From positions 1 to 42,972 of the IMG/VR virus record IMGVR_UViG_3300027896_000082: 42,972 nt of DNA; one strand, written 5' to 3'. The stretch comes from a virus. Positions 16,805 through 25,355 of this stretch are shown piece by piece (position 1 is the first letter of the stretch; the number at the start of each line of letters is the position of its first letter). The notes beneath the pieces were generated by a model that ran no database searches, was not told the DNA's origin, and worked only from the letters and a program-made list of their open reading frames with translations. Position numbers and translations under genes: made by a program.

Positions 16805-18237
16805 TATGTTGACCTCCGTAATCGTCCATTTCTATCAGTGAATTGTCCACATCCCATTTCAACTTCATCCGGGATGGGATTGTAATCGGTGAGAGAGTAT
16901 CGAAGTGCATCTGCGGCGTGGTCATCATCTTTCAGTGGGGTTTCACCATCGCCTTTATATCGATAAGCAAGTAGACTCCTAATAAGATTAATACAAGAAT
17001 TACTAATGAATATTTTGTTGTTCTTGAATGTGGATTGAAGTTTTGCGATTCCTGGAGACACGGAATTATTGGCGTATGATTTCACTTCTCCATCGTTAAA
17101 ATTTCCAGTTGGAAGACCCAAATTGAACGCCTTCGTAATCAAATCAACCGCACTTGGGTCAATATAAATTTTTGAGAAATTATACTGTTTATGTAATTGG
17201 GCGAGATAGTGGGCGACTTCATCAGATGTCCGTTCACTTTCGTAATACTCTTCAATGACATAAAGATTATTGTCCTTTGTCTGCATGAGTGTTAAAATAC
17301 AACATGGGTCACGGATACCCCAATCGACACCGGCGATGTATTTACTTATCAAATCTTTTCTATTTAAAAATGATTTGTTGATGTCTCGTGAAATGACGTG
17401 TTTATCTGGATTGAAGACTTTATAAATTTGACCAGAAAATGCCCCCCATTTTCCTTTCAGATATCTTCGGACCCAATCAGCATCATAACGTGATTCCATA
17501 CTTTTTATATATTCTTCATAGTTGGGAATGAGCACATTATCATACGTAGATGTGTCAACGTGGAAGTATCCTGGTTTTGGGTCAAGATAAAAGTATTTGT
17601 AAAGCCAATGGTTCTCTGCACCTGGGTTTGTGGCTAGAAGACCGAAATGGAATGGCATCGCCTCACTTCGAAGTCTTCCGATTAATTGTGTCATTACACC
17701 TTCGGGAATATCGACAGGTTCATCCAATGCAAACCAATCTAGGTCTTTCCCCGCCAAGTTCCGTTCATTATCACAAGACCGGAACCATATTTCAGAACCA
17801 TTGTAAAAAACGATGTTCATTTTACCGGGTGAAATCGTTGTATGAGCAAGTTGAATAGGAATATAATTATTATTTAATACCGCCTGATATCTTTCTAGTT
17901 CTGTGCAGAACTTTCTAAAAACGACATCCCGTATTTGGTTGTAAGTCAAAGACCCAACGAAACCAATACTTCCTGGATAATCAAGGGCGGCTTTTATTCC
18001 AACATGTGCAAGCAACATTGTTTTACCTGCGCCAAATGCGCCGGAATAGATGCCATAGTTATTTATCGGTAGACCATTGGAACCAATATTTTCTTTAAAA
18101 ATTAAATCGAAAACAAGTTTCTGTTTTGGGAGGAATTCCCTAGGTCGTTTCAAAATAATTTCTTCCGATAAAGACATAAGACAAATGACTCCGTGCACGG
18201 ATATATTGTCTTTTATGGATAAACTATGTATCCTCAT
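16804..18237 (-). CDS. Terminase large subunit
   Basis: A 477-residue packaging motor. The ATPase domain has Walker A SGAFGAGKT (residues 65-73) and Walker B LDWFALDEP (166-174, with D172 and E173). The RNase H-like nuclease domain has GVDWGIRD (D305), KIYIDPSA (D360) and DDDHAADALRY (D437-D443). This is a complete catalytic set, so the enzyme should translocate and cut DNA. The start may instead be the internal ATG at 18177 (residue 21), because a TATA-like TTATATAT overlaps the first ATG. Portal follows immediately. Confidence 0.93.
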   Translation of the reverse strand: MRIHSLSIKDNISVHGVICLMSLSEEIILKRPREFLPKQKLVFDLIFKENIGSNGLPINNYGIYSGAFGAGKTMLLAHVGIKAALDYPGSIGFVGSLTYNQIRDVVFRKFCTELERYQAVLNNNYIPIQLAHTTISPGKMNIVFYNGSEIWFRSCDNERNLAGKDLDWFALDEPVDIPEGVMTQLIGRLRSEAMPFHFGLLATNPGAENHWLYKYFYLDPKPGYFHVDTSTYDNVLIPNYEEYIKSMESRYDADWVRRYLKGKWGAFSGQIYKVFNPDKHVISRDINKSFLNRKDLISKYIAGVDWGIRDPCCILTLMQTKDNNLYVIEEYYESERTSDEVAHYLAQLHKQYNFSKIYIDPSAVDLITKAFNLGLPTGNFNDGEVKSYANNSVSPGIAKLQSTFKNNKIFISNSCINLIRSLLAYRYKGDGETPLKDDDHAADALRYSLTDYNPIPDEVEMGCGQFTDRNGRLRRST

Positions 18238-18252
18238 ATATAAGGGGAACAG

Positions 18253-18495
18253 TTAGAAGTTCTCCCTATATCTTCGGTCTTCTCGAGCAGTTTTCTCCCG
18301 TAGAAACCTAATTATTGCCTCATCCTGACGTTCATTACCTAATTGTTCTTTTGAATTACGCATTTTATAACGTTTTCTACCTAATACTAAGTCATTTCTT
18401 CTCTTTTTTATGTAACAATCGGCACATAATTCTTGCCGATTGCTACGTGCCTCAAATAAAATACGACATTGAGGATTTTTACATTCCTTGAACAT
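18253..18495 (-). CDS. Small zinc-finger protein
   Basis: An 80-residue very basic protein. CKNPQC near the N-terminus and ELCADC about 15 residues later form a four-cysteine zinc site of treble-clef or ribbon type. The C-terminal half is arginine/lysine-rich helix. Its ATG overlaps the stop of the exonuclease gene and it precedes the terminase gene. HNH-like histidines are not seen. It may bind DNA or RNA. Confidence 0.6.
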   Translation of the reverse strand: MFKECKNPQCRILFEARSNRQELCADCYIKKRRNDLVLGRKRYKMRNSKEQLGNERQDEAIIRFLREKTAREDRRYRENF

Positions 18496-19154
18496 TAAAT
18501 TGACCTGCTTTGGTCCTTGACATATTCCTCAAGGCGATGATACAACTTCTCGAGAATTTGGCAGTCTTTACGATTATGGTCCAGAACATATGCCAATGCA
18601 ACGGGGTCTCCCACCTTTGCTCTCATCCAATAATTTCCCTTGATGTGGTTCTTTCCCTTGATTCCCAAAGCGGCACATGCTGAGTCCAACGAATTACGCC
18701 CTAACTTCATGCGATGTTTAACCATAAAATAAACATCTTTGTGCTGAACAGAACCAAACGGTAGAAAATTAAGTTTATGAGACATAGCACGAGTCCGAAT
18801 GAACGGTATATCAAAACGTGCTCCGTAATATGTAATAAGAACATCGTAATCTTTAATTGCATCGATAAGTTCTCTTATCAGTTCTTTATCGAAACGATAA
18901 TCAAGAATATCGCCTTGGGCTATCACACCTTCCTTGTATTCCTCTTTATTTTCTGTCTTGATTACCCACGTTAACATGTAATCAAAGTTTGCATTCAACC
19001 CACCGGATTCAATATCTAGGAAACCCACTTTATAGTTTCCACGTTTCTCAACATCATAACAATTCGGATGGCTGATATATGAATGTCGATGACGGCAGGT
19101 GTGGGTTGACATATATAAAAGTTCATCTTTTTTATATTTGCTATAATTGGTCAT
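18495..19154 (-). CDS. DnaQ-like 3'-5' exonuclease (RNase H-like fold)
   Basis: A 219-residue protein with DEDD-type motifs: Exo I FLDIES (D47, E49), Exo II TYYGARFDIPFI (D115), and Exo III HNRKDCQILEKL (D197). This arrangement matches the predicted YprB/RNase H-like exonuclease group. N-terminal CRH and NC residues form a possible metal-binding region (residues 20-32). It would act as a DNA or RNA exonuclease in replication or repair. It is not fused to a polymerase and no family A or B polymerase gene is present in the window. Confidence 0.8.
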   Translation of the reverse strand: MTNYSKYKKDELLYMSTHTCRHRHSYISHPNCYDVEKRGNYKVGFLDIESGGLNANFDYMLTWVIKTENKEEYKEGVIAQGDILDYRFDKELIRELIDAIKDYDVLITYYGARFDIPFIRTRAMSHKLNFLPFGSVQHKDVYFMVKHRMKLGRNSLDSACAALGIKGKNHIKGNYWMRAKVGDPVALAYVLDHNRKDCQILEKLYHRLEEYVKDQSRSI

Positions 19155-19166
19155 ATTTTTATCTCC

Positions 19167-19430
19167 TTAACTGAACATTTTATCATCGTTTGCTTTTTCT
19201 CTATTACTAGATTGTGTGGTTCCACTTTCTTTCAATTTTCTGATTTCTTCCATCGTGAATTTTTCTGTCTTATAATGTTGCAAATCGCTTTCCCTCATTC
19301 CATCTAATATGACAACAAGATTTTGTTGCAGATGAAGGAATTCGCTTTTTGATACTGGTCTCCAGCATGTCAACCAATACCAAATTCTACGTGCTCTACT
19401 GTTTTCATAGAACTCCGAGTCTTTCTTCAT
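19167..19430 (-). CDS. Unknown small protein
   Basis: An 87-residue protein with a tryptophan-rich N-terminal stretch (ARRIWYWLTCWRP), a helix (LHLQQNLVVILDGM) and a charged C-terminus. It overlaps the upstream gene by 4 bases. No family is recognised. It may be helical and peripheral to membranes, but no clear membrane segment is present. Confidence 0.45.
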   Translation of the reverse strand: MKKDSEFYENSRARRIWYWLTCWRPVSKSEFLHLQQNLVVILDGMRESDLQHYKTEKFTMEEIRKLKESGTTQSSNREKANDDKMFS

Positions 19431-19963
19431 TCTTTGGTCTCCGTTTCTTTAATGGGCAATGGTTTTTGTTTATCATCCGTTTTGAACAAAGGCTTCGCTT
19501 TATCTATTACTTTTGGTTCTCCGAATGTGATAATGTATTGAGCCTTGTCGCTATTCCTCTGCAACATCTCCGCTTCTTTCAATGTTTTTTTCATCCGAAG
19601 TTTTGATTCCTGTGTAGAATTAAGTTCATTACTTATTTTACATTTGTCTGCAACGGACTCGGCGTGTTTAAAGTCTTCTTTGAGAACTTCGATTCGTGTA
19701 TTTATTTCTTTTATTTCGGGGTGGCCCTCATATTCAAGTGAAATAACAGAATTGCCTGTGTCCGATTTTGTTTGTGTTAATGATGCTGAAAGAGAATTGA
19801 TTATGTTTAATAATGATTGTTTCGATATGTTTTCATTATATTGCTCTTTTAGAATCTGATTAATCTTCGCTGGACTAGACGTTGATTCATCCAACATAAT
19901 CTTTTTTATAAGATTATTCAAATGTTCCATTTGCTCTATTGTTCGTCTTCCCACTATTGACAC
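19427..19963 (-). CDS. Candidate terminase small subunit or DNA-binding protein
   Basis: A 178-residue protein. Residues 5-65 look like a helix-turn-helix (SPAKINQILKEQYNENISKQSLLNIINSL). A long charged coiled coil follows at about 85-140, then a basic-acidic tail. An N-terminal HTH plus coiled-coil oligomerisation region, upstream of the large terminase, is the plan of small terminases, but three genes lie between. No sequence family is recognised, so this is an inference. Confidence 0.4.
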   Translation of the reverse strand: MSIVGRRTIEQMEHLNNLIKKIMLDESTSSPAKINQILKEQYNENISKQSLLNIINSLSASLTQTKSDTGNSVISLEYEGHPEIKEINTRIEVLKEDFKHAESVADKCKISNELNSTQESKLRMKKTLKEAEMLQRNSDKAQYIITFGEPKVIDKAKPLFKTDDKQKPLPIKETETKE

Positions 19964-20253
19964 CCCCTTTTTCTTACCGCCACATTTTGAAGTTTTTCGT
20001 AAATTTTAATTAATTGACTATTGGTTAATTTATCGTATGATGTGATGATTGTAACCGTATATGATTCTGCGTTTGTCACAAGTTCTTTTTCATCATTGCT
20101 GATTGTTTGTTCGAATTCAACTTTTTCCACATTTATTACGAGAGTATTAATATTTTTATCGAGCCTTTTTAGAAAACTGTGAATAACCATAGCAACTTGG
20201 TCTAAGTTCAAATCACAACGGATATTAGTCTTATAATCGGGAATCTTCATCAT
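19954..20253 (-). CDS. Unknown small protein
   Basis: A 99-residue alpha/beta protein overlapping both neighbours. It begins MMKIPDYKTNIRCDLNLDQVAMVIHSFLKRL, has strands (TLVINVEKVEF, YTVTIITSY) and a C-terminal helix. There is no recognisable family or active site. It is probably expressed with the downstream candidate small terminase. Confidence 0.4.
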   Translation of the reverse strand: MMKIPDYKTNIRCDLNLDQVAMVIHSFLKRLDKNINTLVINVEKVEFEQTISNDEKELVTNAESYTVTIITSYDKLTNSQLIKIYEKLQNVAVRKRGCQ

Positions 20254-20468
20254 ATTTTATTCTCCTGTTTCATTCGAATTAATCTCTTTACGCAAGTTAT
20301 CCGTCCTTCAACTTCTAGGTATGGATACTTTCTATTTGCCCACCTTGTTTTATCTATTAATACGGTATATTCTATTTCATATTGTTTTAAACTATTAAAT
20401 AGCCACGAGCATGGTTCCTTATCTTGCTCCGTCCTTAAATGGACGACAACTCTTCCGTGTTGTTTCAA
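20250..20468 (-). CDS. Unknown small protein
   Basis: A 72-residue basic protein with two strand-like segments (GRVVVHLRTEQ, IEYTVLID) and a C-terminal basic helix. It overlaps both neighbours by 4 bases, so it belongs to the same translationally coupled series. No family is recognised. Confidence 0.4.
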   Translation of the reverse strand: MKQHGRVVVHLRTEQDKEPCSWLFNSLKQYEIEYTVLIDKTRWANRKYPYLEVEGRITCVKRLIRMKQENKI

Positions 20469-20641
20469 TTATTCTGCCTCCCAAGGTTCCGGTCCACCCA
20501 CTTGTTCTGTTCTTCCATTGTCCAAGGTGTTTGTAAATCGTATAGTAATTGTGCATCGCACAACACACATAGAAGTGTTCCCTTCACCCACGTCATTTTT
20601 CGACCACATCGCCCACACCGGGGCATATCGTCTTCGGTCAT
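20465..20641 (-). CDS. Zinc-ribbon miniprotein
   Basis: A 58-residue protein with CGRC at residues 9-12 and CVLC at 25-28, a compact zinc ribbon, then a short acidic/aromatic helix. ATG at 20639-20641 overlaps the upstream TGA (ATGA), and its own TGA overlaps the next gene. The coupled overlaps and intact Cys pairs support a real gene. A nucleic-acid or protein adaptor role is possible. Confidence 0.6.
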   Translation of the reverse strand: MTEDDMPRCGRCGRKMTWVKGTLLCVLCDAQLLYDLQTPWTMEEQNKWVDRNLGRQNN

Positions 20642-20805
20642 AGGATATCATCATTACCATCGTCCTGAATATTGTTCTTCTTTTTCATGTATTCCTCACG
20701 GTAATTCATATAACAGAACACGCAACCGTGACGAAGTTGCCCCTTTTCGAACCACCACTTCTCACGTTCCATTTTTTTATGGCATATTGGGCAAATGTAA
20801 CGCAT
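20638..20805 (-). CDS. Zinc-ribbon miniprotein
   Basis: A 55-residue protein with CPIC at residues 5-8 and CVFC at 28-31, forming a zinc ribbon, followed by a basic then acidic tail. Its ATG overlaps the stop of the helicase gene (TAATG). It is one of two adjacent zinc-ribbon miniproteins after the D5 helicase and may be a cofactor for it. That link is inferred only from coupling. Confidence 0.6.
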   Translation of the reverse strand: MRYICPICHKKMEREKWWFEKGQLRHGCVFCYMNYREEYMKKKNNIQDDGNDDIL

Positions 20806-22448
20806 TACGCACCCGCCCCGACTTTGCCATTCGATTTAATATGAATTATTTTCCTATTGATACACTCATCTATGAACTCATACGAAAACCCTTCGCCTTC
20901 TAATCCCTCTCTCGTTATTCCCTCATCGTGCATTTCTATACAAGTGAGAATACTATTTACCTTATCTTCCAATGATATGTCTGTCGTAAGAGTCTGTTGT
21001 GGTGATTTGTTCTCCGTCTTTTTTTGTTCTGGTAATCTTAATGGTCCGTCTTCTTTAAAGGCAATGTTCATATAAACATGCCGTCTGTCTGTGTCTGATT
21101 GCACCCTAGTCGGATAACAGGATGGAACGGCATCCATTAATTTTTTAGTTATCTGGTTTGCCGGAACCTGACGAACTTTATTTTTTATACACCAATCCCG
21201 CAACCTTGTGGTAAATACTTCTTTGAATATGAATGCGCCCTCTACCTCATCAATATGAGCTTGAGCAAATGCCAACACCGGACTCGATTTCCTGTCGTAT
21301 TCTTTTAGATTTTCATCAACAGTTTTACTATATGTGAATCCACCTTGCTTTTTTAGACGAAGCAACCCTTCAACCGCCCAATTAAACAAACCGGATAATT
21401 CCTCTTTTGTTTTCAATTTGTTTATTAGGTCCGGGTCTGTTCCCTGCGCCTTATCTAAAAACTGATTAGGAAAATCGATATAAATCATTCTATCCCACAT
21501 GGCATTACTTTTATCTTTGATTTCAGGTGGGTCATTTGTGCAATAAACAAGTTTTGCAAAATTTGTGAATTCAAAAGGTTGACCGAATTTTCTATTGGCG
21601 TTAATGATATCTTCCCCGGTTAACTGTTTGAGAACTTGTGTATTCTCTATCGGTTCATTACCGACTTCTCCACAAATATTAGCAAGTTTCCCAAACAATT
21701 CTGCCGGGTGGTGAGGGTCGTTTGTTAAGTTGGATATGGAAACAGCAGTTACATTCCTCTTTCCAAGCATTGCTTCCATTAGACGTGTTTCTGTTCCTTT
21801 TCCGTTTCTACCATTTCCTATAAAGAAAAATAATTTATGGTAGCAATATTTTGGATATAGGCAATACCCGAAAAGTTCTTGTATAACGGGGATATCCTCA
21901 GGTTTATGAACTTCCGTTAAGAACTTACGTATTCGTGGACATGTTGCATCCTTAACATATTCAATGTCTAATTTATGAGTAAAATAATATTTCTTATCGT
22001 GTGGAAGTAATTGTCCAGTATCCGTATTGAACACACCATTTTTCATATTAATTAAATTAACATAATTATTGAATTCATCTATATCAACTCGGATGTTCAA
22101 GAAGAACTGAACAGCATAAACAACCTCATTGAGCATCGTATTCGTTGCCCTGTCTCCCAATACCTGACGAGCAACAGCACGAATGACATCTTCACCATAG
22201 GGAACGTATACGCCATCGTGATAATAATAGATATCCAAGTTCTTGTCATTAGTAACGATGAACCCACGGTTTTCTCCAGTGAAGTTCACACAGTCGAAGT
22301 TATCGAATATGATATCTCCGGCAAGGGCATTGGCGATGAACTTCTTGCCATCTAAATAAATATTTAACTTTTTCTTTAACAACAGGGCGAATTCCTTTGA
22401 TTTCGGGAATATCTCCGCCATGATGTTTTGTTTTATTTCGTCTGACAT
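20805..22448 (-). CDS. D5-like superfamily 3 replicative helicase
   Basis: A 547-residue protein. Residues about 205-310 hold the SF3 ATPase core: Walker A GNGRNGKGT (211-219), Walker B near KLANICGE (254-261), and sensor KLVYCTNDPPE (299-309). The upstream part resembles the D5 N-terminal region. A C-terminal winged-helix-like tail follows. No primase active site is fused. The primase-polymerase is a separate gene on the opposite strand (34910-35752). Hexameric D5 helicases unwind DNA at viral origins. Confidence 0.9.
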   Translation of the reverse strand: MSDEIKQNIMAEIFPKSKEFALLLKKKLNIYLDGKKFIANALAGDIIFDNFDCVNFTGENRGFIVTNDKNLDIYYYHDGVYVPYGEDVIRAVARQVLGDRATNTMLNEVVYAVQFFLNIRVDIDEFNNYVNLINMKNGVFNTDTGQLLPHDKKYYFTHKLDIEYVKDATCPRIRKFLTEVHKPEDIPVIQELFGYCLYPKYCYHKLFFFIGNGRNGKGTETRLMEAMLGKRNVTAVSISNLTNDPHHPAELFGKLANICGEVGNEPIENTQVLKQLTGEDIINANRKFGQPFEFTNFAKLVYCTNDPPEIKDKSNAMWDRMIYIDFPNQFLDKAQGTDPDLINKLKTKEELSGLFNWAVEGLLRLKKQGGFTYSKTVDENLKEYDRKSSPVLAFAQAHIDEVEGAFIFKEVFTTRLRDWCIKNKVRQVPANQITKKLMDAVPSCYPTRVQSDTDRRHVYMNIAFKEDGPLRLPEQKKTENKSPQQTLTTDISLEDKVNSILTCIEMHDEGITREGLEGEGFSYEFIDECINRKIIHIKSNGKVGAGA

Positions 22449-23122
22449 GATTGGTCTCTGTCACACTTGATTGCTTCATCGATTAAAAAGGCTACTGTTT
22501 GATGTCCGGCTTTTGATAAGTGTTGTCCATCCGTGTGCCTAATCAATTTCACACTCTTTGAAATCTCATTGATGTCAATAAGTATACACTTATACAATCC
22601 TGAGTAATATTTCAATACTAGATTATATTTTTCTATGTTATCATTGACACCATAATTACGCTTTTCAACTTCCTCATCTACATCCATGATGGTCACAATG
22701 ATTGGAGTGATGCCCCAGGACCATAATTGCTCAATCATCGTTTTAATATTTCTGGAAAAAACATCGACATCCACGGAAGTTCTCCGAAATGTCCTCGTCA
22801 TGTGATATCGATTCAATGTGAATGGAAGCATTATTATTTTTCTTAACTGATTTGGAAGAATTCTTAATGTGTTTTTTACTTTATTAGGAAATAATCTCGG
22901 GAAGCAATCAACCAAACCGAGATGAATAACAACGTAATCTACTGATTCCACATTGAACGTGGTTTTCGTTGTATTTCCATAATTTGCCGAACATTTGACT
23001 GAATATCCGTATTTTCTACTTAAAATATGCGGATATGACTTAACTCGAGGTATGCCTTCTTCCGGTCTCGGCATAGCCAAAGAATCCCCGGTCACTTGGA
23101 TGCTGATTTGTTTTTCTGCCAT
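22433..23122 (-). CDS. SGNH/GDSL hydrolase
   Basis: A 229-residue enzyme. Block I is QVTGDSLAMPR (Ser of GDS near residue 13), a block III-like Gly-containing motif is VIHLGLVDCFPR, and block V is DGQHLSKAGHQ carrying the catalytic Asp and His. These are esterases or deacetylases acting on acyl groups, often on glycans. The gene overlaps the preceding glycosyltransferase-like gene by 31 bases, and the two may modify and trim a common glycan. No signal peptide, so it is probably cytoplasmic. Confidence 0.78.
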   Translation of the reverse strand: MAEKQISIQVTGDSLAMPRPEEGIPRVKSYPHILSRKYGYSVKCSANYGNTTKTTFNVESVDYVVIHLGLVDCFPRLFPNKVKNTLRILPNQLRKIIMLPFTLNRYHMTRTFRRTSVDVDVFSRNIKTMIEQLWSWGITPIIVTIMDVDEEVEKRNYGVNDNIEKYNLVLKYYSGLYKCILIDINEISKSVKLIRHTDGQHLSKAGHQTVAFLIDEAIKCDRDQSCQTK

Positions 23123-24303
23123 TCTACCACCGAATGAATAACTTTCACCGTTCTAATTGCACTAGTTCCAAAATTATGCAATTTGCGTTCAATATATCTT
23201 TTCCTATCCTTTTCGAATTCTCTTCGGTACGTTTCCATAGAATATCTGTCAAGATATCTATTTAAGTCATATAAATTCTGGACATGCGGCATTCCTTCGA
23301 ATTGCTCAAAATATCCAAGGAATTCGGGATGCAAGAGAATGACAGGCACACCCATCACAATAGCCTCGAAGGAAGCATAAGAAGCCATTGATATTTGTAT
23401 GTCAGCCCGTAGACATAATTCTTGAAAATCAACTTCATTTGATACTATGGCAACGTTAGTGCAACCATGCAATAATTTCTCATACCTATCATACCCGTCA
23501 TATTCAGAGGGATGAAGTTTAATTAAAAATATTTTATCAGGATTGCTTCTAACCATACCGGAAATGATATTATACATTTCACATCTCTGATATTGCGTAA
23601 GTAACCCTAATTCAACTAGTTTATCATACGGTTGGGAACAATAAAGAACAACCGGTTTAACGTCAATATTTGTTTTCACCGTGTTCTCCGAAAATTTGTC
23701 CAAGGCGGGGTTTCCTACTAAAAATGAGTGTTTTAGTATTTCCGTGTCTTTCACTTGGCACAACTGGTCTTTACCCCACACCAAAAGATAGTTCTTCGGG
23801 TTCTCACATCCGTAATACCATTGACGGGATGATGTATTCAAACCTAAGATAACATCGAATATGGTATGTCTAGCCTTCGCCCTAAACATACCATATACCG
23901 ATGCCGGTGGGTTCTCTAGGAAAGATGGCTGAATAATGAAATAAGGAACCTCATGCTTCAATGCCCACTGATTGCACATCCTATTGACCAATCCTCCCAT
24001 GTCAGATGTTGATACGATAGCGTCAGGCTCCGTAATATCCAACATGTTCCACACGTATGTCTTCAATTCACGGATATAGAAGAATGCCCTCGGGTCACGC
24101 CGTTTAATGGCATCTAAAACATTCAGCATCATTTCTGTCTTCGGAATAGACATGCAAACCGGCACATCGCCTGGAGTATTCTCAATAGGAGCAGATTCGT
24201 GACATCGCAACACAATGTTACAGTCGTCCTTCGCCGCCTTCGCCACAGCTCCGATGATTCCATTACTCAAATACTCGGGTGTGGATAGATACATAATCTT
24301 CAT
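23092..24303 (-). CDS. GT-B type glycosyltransferase / glycerophosphotransferase-like protein
   Basis: A 403-residue soluble protein. The C-terminal half fits GT-B enzymes of the CDP-glycerol transferase and capsule-transferase group: VVLYCSQPYDKL, FLIKLHPSEYDGY (the KLHP motif), and SMASYASFEAIVMGVPVILLHPE, the donor-phosphate region. The N-terminal half is Rossmann-like (PDAIVSTSDMGGLVN). ATG overlaps the upstream TGA. With the adjacent SGNH hydrolase it probably acts on a sugar or polyol-phosphate polymer, or on viral or host glycoprotein. Confidence 0.7.
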   Translation of the reverse strand: MKIMYLSTPEYLSNGIIGAVAKAAKDDCNIVLRCHESAPIENTPGDVPVCMSIPKTEMMLNVLDAIKRRDPRAFFYIRELKTYVWNMLDITEPDAIVSTSDMGGLVNRMCNQWALKHEVPYFIIQPSFLENPPASVYGMFRAKARHTIFDVILGLNTSSRQWYYGCENPKNYLLVWGKDQLCQVKDTEILKHSFLVGNPALDKFSENTVKTNIDVKPVVLYCSQPYDKLVELGLLTQYQRCEMYNIISGMVRSNPDKIFLIKLHPSEYDGYDRYEKLLHGCTNVAIVSNEVDFQELCLRADIQISMASYASFEAIVMGVPVILLHPEFLGYFEQFEGMPHVQNLYDLNRYLDRYSMETYRREFEKDRKRYIERKLHNFGTSAIRTVKVIHSVVEWQKNKSASK

Positions 24304-24941
24304 GCGGTGTTCTCCGAATAATCCAAACGTATTCGAAGACGAGCAAGTTTCTCTTTTACTTTATCTTCAACCAAATTAGGACCAAAAATAAGTGTCAACT
24401 GTTCCATCATAATTTTTACATCGGCTATCTCATTTATTACCTCATCCTGTGTAGACCCATTACTATATCTATTCAGTTTCACCAGTTTCACTATAAGTTC
24501 TCCGCATTCCTCGATAGCCATTTTTAATTGTGCCTCACGACCCCACACATTAATAGCACGTTGATAAACAGATGATGAAAGTTTTGTTGTTGTTTTAACA
24601 TCAAAACAATTAACAGGGTTTCTAATTTGTTTATCTTCTACTTCGCCAATTCCATTGCATTTCGTGCATTCATCCTCACGATGATGGTCTCCGTCTTCGA
24701 ACTCGTGGACACCTGAACCGTGACAGCAACCGCAAGGAACTTTTCCAAATAAAAATGTTCCTTCTCCATTGCAACCTGAACATTTCTTCTTAGTATCCAC
24801 TTCAACCCTTCCCGTTCCCTTACACACCGAACAGTTAACCCAAAAAGGTTCATCCAAGTTATCCGTTGGACTATCGTGTAACCATGCGCCCTTGCCCCCG
24901 CACACCGGACAAACCGTTGTCTGAGTAGGAATATCAGTCAT
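24300..24941 (-). CDS. DnaJ-type zinc finger fused to a MazG-like pyrophosphohydrolase
   Basis: A 213-residue protein. Residues 11-99 have five CxxCxGxG repeats (CPVCGGKG, CSVCKGTG, CSGCNGEG, CGCCHGSG, CTKCNGIG), one more than the DnaJ standard. Residues about 125-205 look like an all-helical MazG domain with IEECGELIVKL (E144, E145, E148) and NEIADVKIMM (E171, D174) as the metal-binding pattern. MazG enzymes hydrolyse NTPs or ppGpp-like nucleotides. There is no J domain. The fusion is unusual; the finger may bind nucleic acid or fold the enzyme. Confidence 0.8.
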   Translation of the reverse strand: MTDIPTQTTVCPVCGGKGAWLHDSPTDNLDEPFWVNCSVCKGTGRVEVDTKKKCSGCNGEGTFLFGKVPCGCCHGSGVHEFEDGDHHREDECTKCNGIGEVEDKQIRNPVNCFDVKTTTKLSSSVYQRAINVWGREAQLKMAIEECGELIVKLVKLNRYSNGSTQDEVINEIADVKIMMEQLTLIFGPNLVEDKVKEKLARLRIRLDYSENTA

Positions 24942-24943
24942 TA

Positions 24944-25114
24944 TTATTCACCCTTTTTTATCCGGTAATAATTCAATCGTCCTGTGGTCATCGTCACACG
25001 ATAAAAATCATATTCACCAGAAGTGAATATATATTGACCATCTCTTCGGACCTGGAAATTAGTTTTATAAGAGTGACCCCACGTTCCATTACATTCATCT
25101 AATAGTGCCGCCAT
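24944..25114 (-). CDS. Unknown 56-residue protein
   Basis: A short gene starting MAALLDECNGTWGHSY and ending in a basic strand-rich region (GRLNYYRIKKGE). The pattern DGQYIFTSGEYDFYRVTM suggests a small beta-sheet fold. It lies in a closely spaced minus-strand series, two bases after the previous stop. No family is recognised. Confidence 0.5.
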   Translation of the reverse strand: MAALLDECNGTWGHSYKTNFQVRRDGQYIFTSGEYDFYRVTMTTGRLNYYRIKKGE

Positions 25115-25116
25115 AT

Positions 25117-25218
25117 TTAATCACTTCCCTCACTTGAATTAATATCTTTCAACTTATTCTCCTTCAACCGGACCTGGACTTTATCAGCCTTCACCAAAAC
25201 AACATCAGAATCACTCAT
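25117..25218 (-). CDS. 33-residue miniprotein
   Basis: A tiny charged ORF, MSDSDVVLVKADKVQVRL to its end, placed between two other small genes. A TAA two bases before the next ATG suggests coupled translation. No motif is visible. Reality rests on packing alone. Confidence 0.35.
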   Translation of the reverse strand: MSDSDVVLVKADKVQVRLKENKLKDINSSEGSD

Positions 25219-25220
25219 AT

Positions 25221-25355
25221 TCAGTCCTTAATGTATTTATGGTTTTTGTTCTTACGATTTGGAGAACACCGAAGACGCTTTCCCGTTCTCCGTTTATACC
25301 TTTTAATGTAACTCTCAGTCCACCTGCAATAATAACAATATCGATATCCGTCCAT
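25221..25355 (-). CDS. 44-residue basic zinc-knuckle protein
   Basis: An ATG at 25353-25355 directly abuts the previous TAA, with GGAGGGATTAA upstream as a good ribosome-binding site. The N-terminus MDGYRYCYYCRW has a CxxC, with a further Cys at residue 30 and His at 39, a possible zinc knuckle. The rest is lysine/arginine-rich. It may bind nucleic acid. Confidence 0.5.
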   Translation of the reverse strand: MDGYRYCYYCRWTESYIKRYKRRTGKRLRCSPNRKNKNHKYIKD

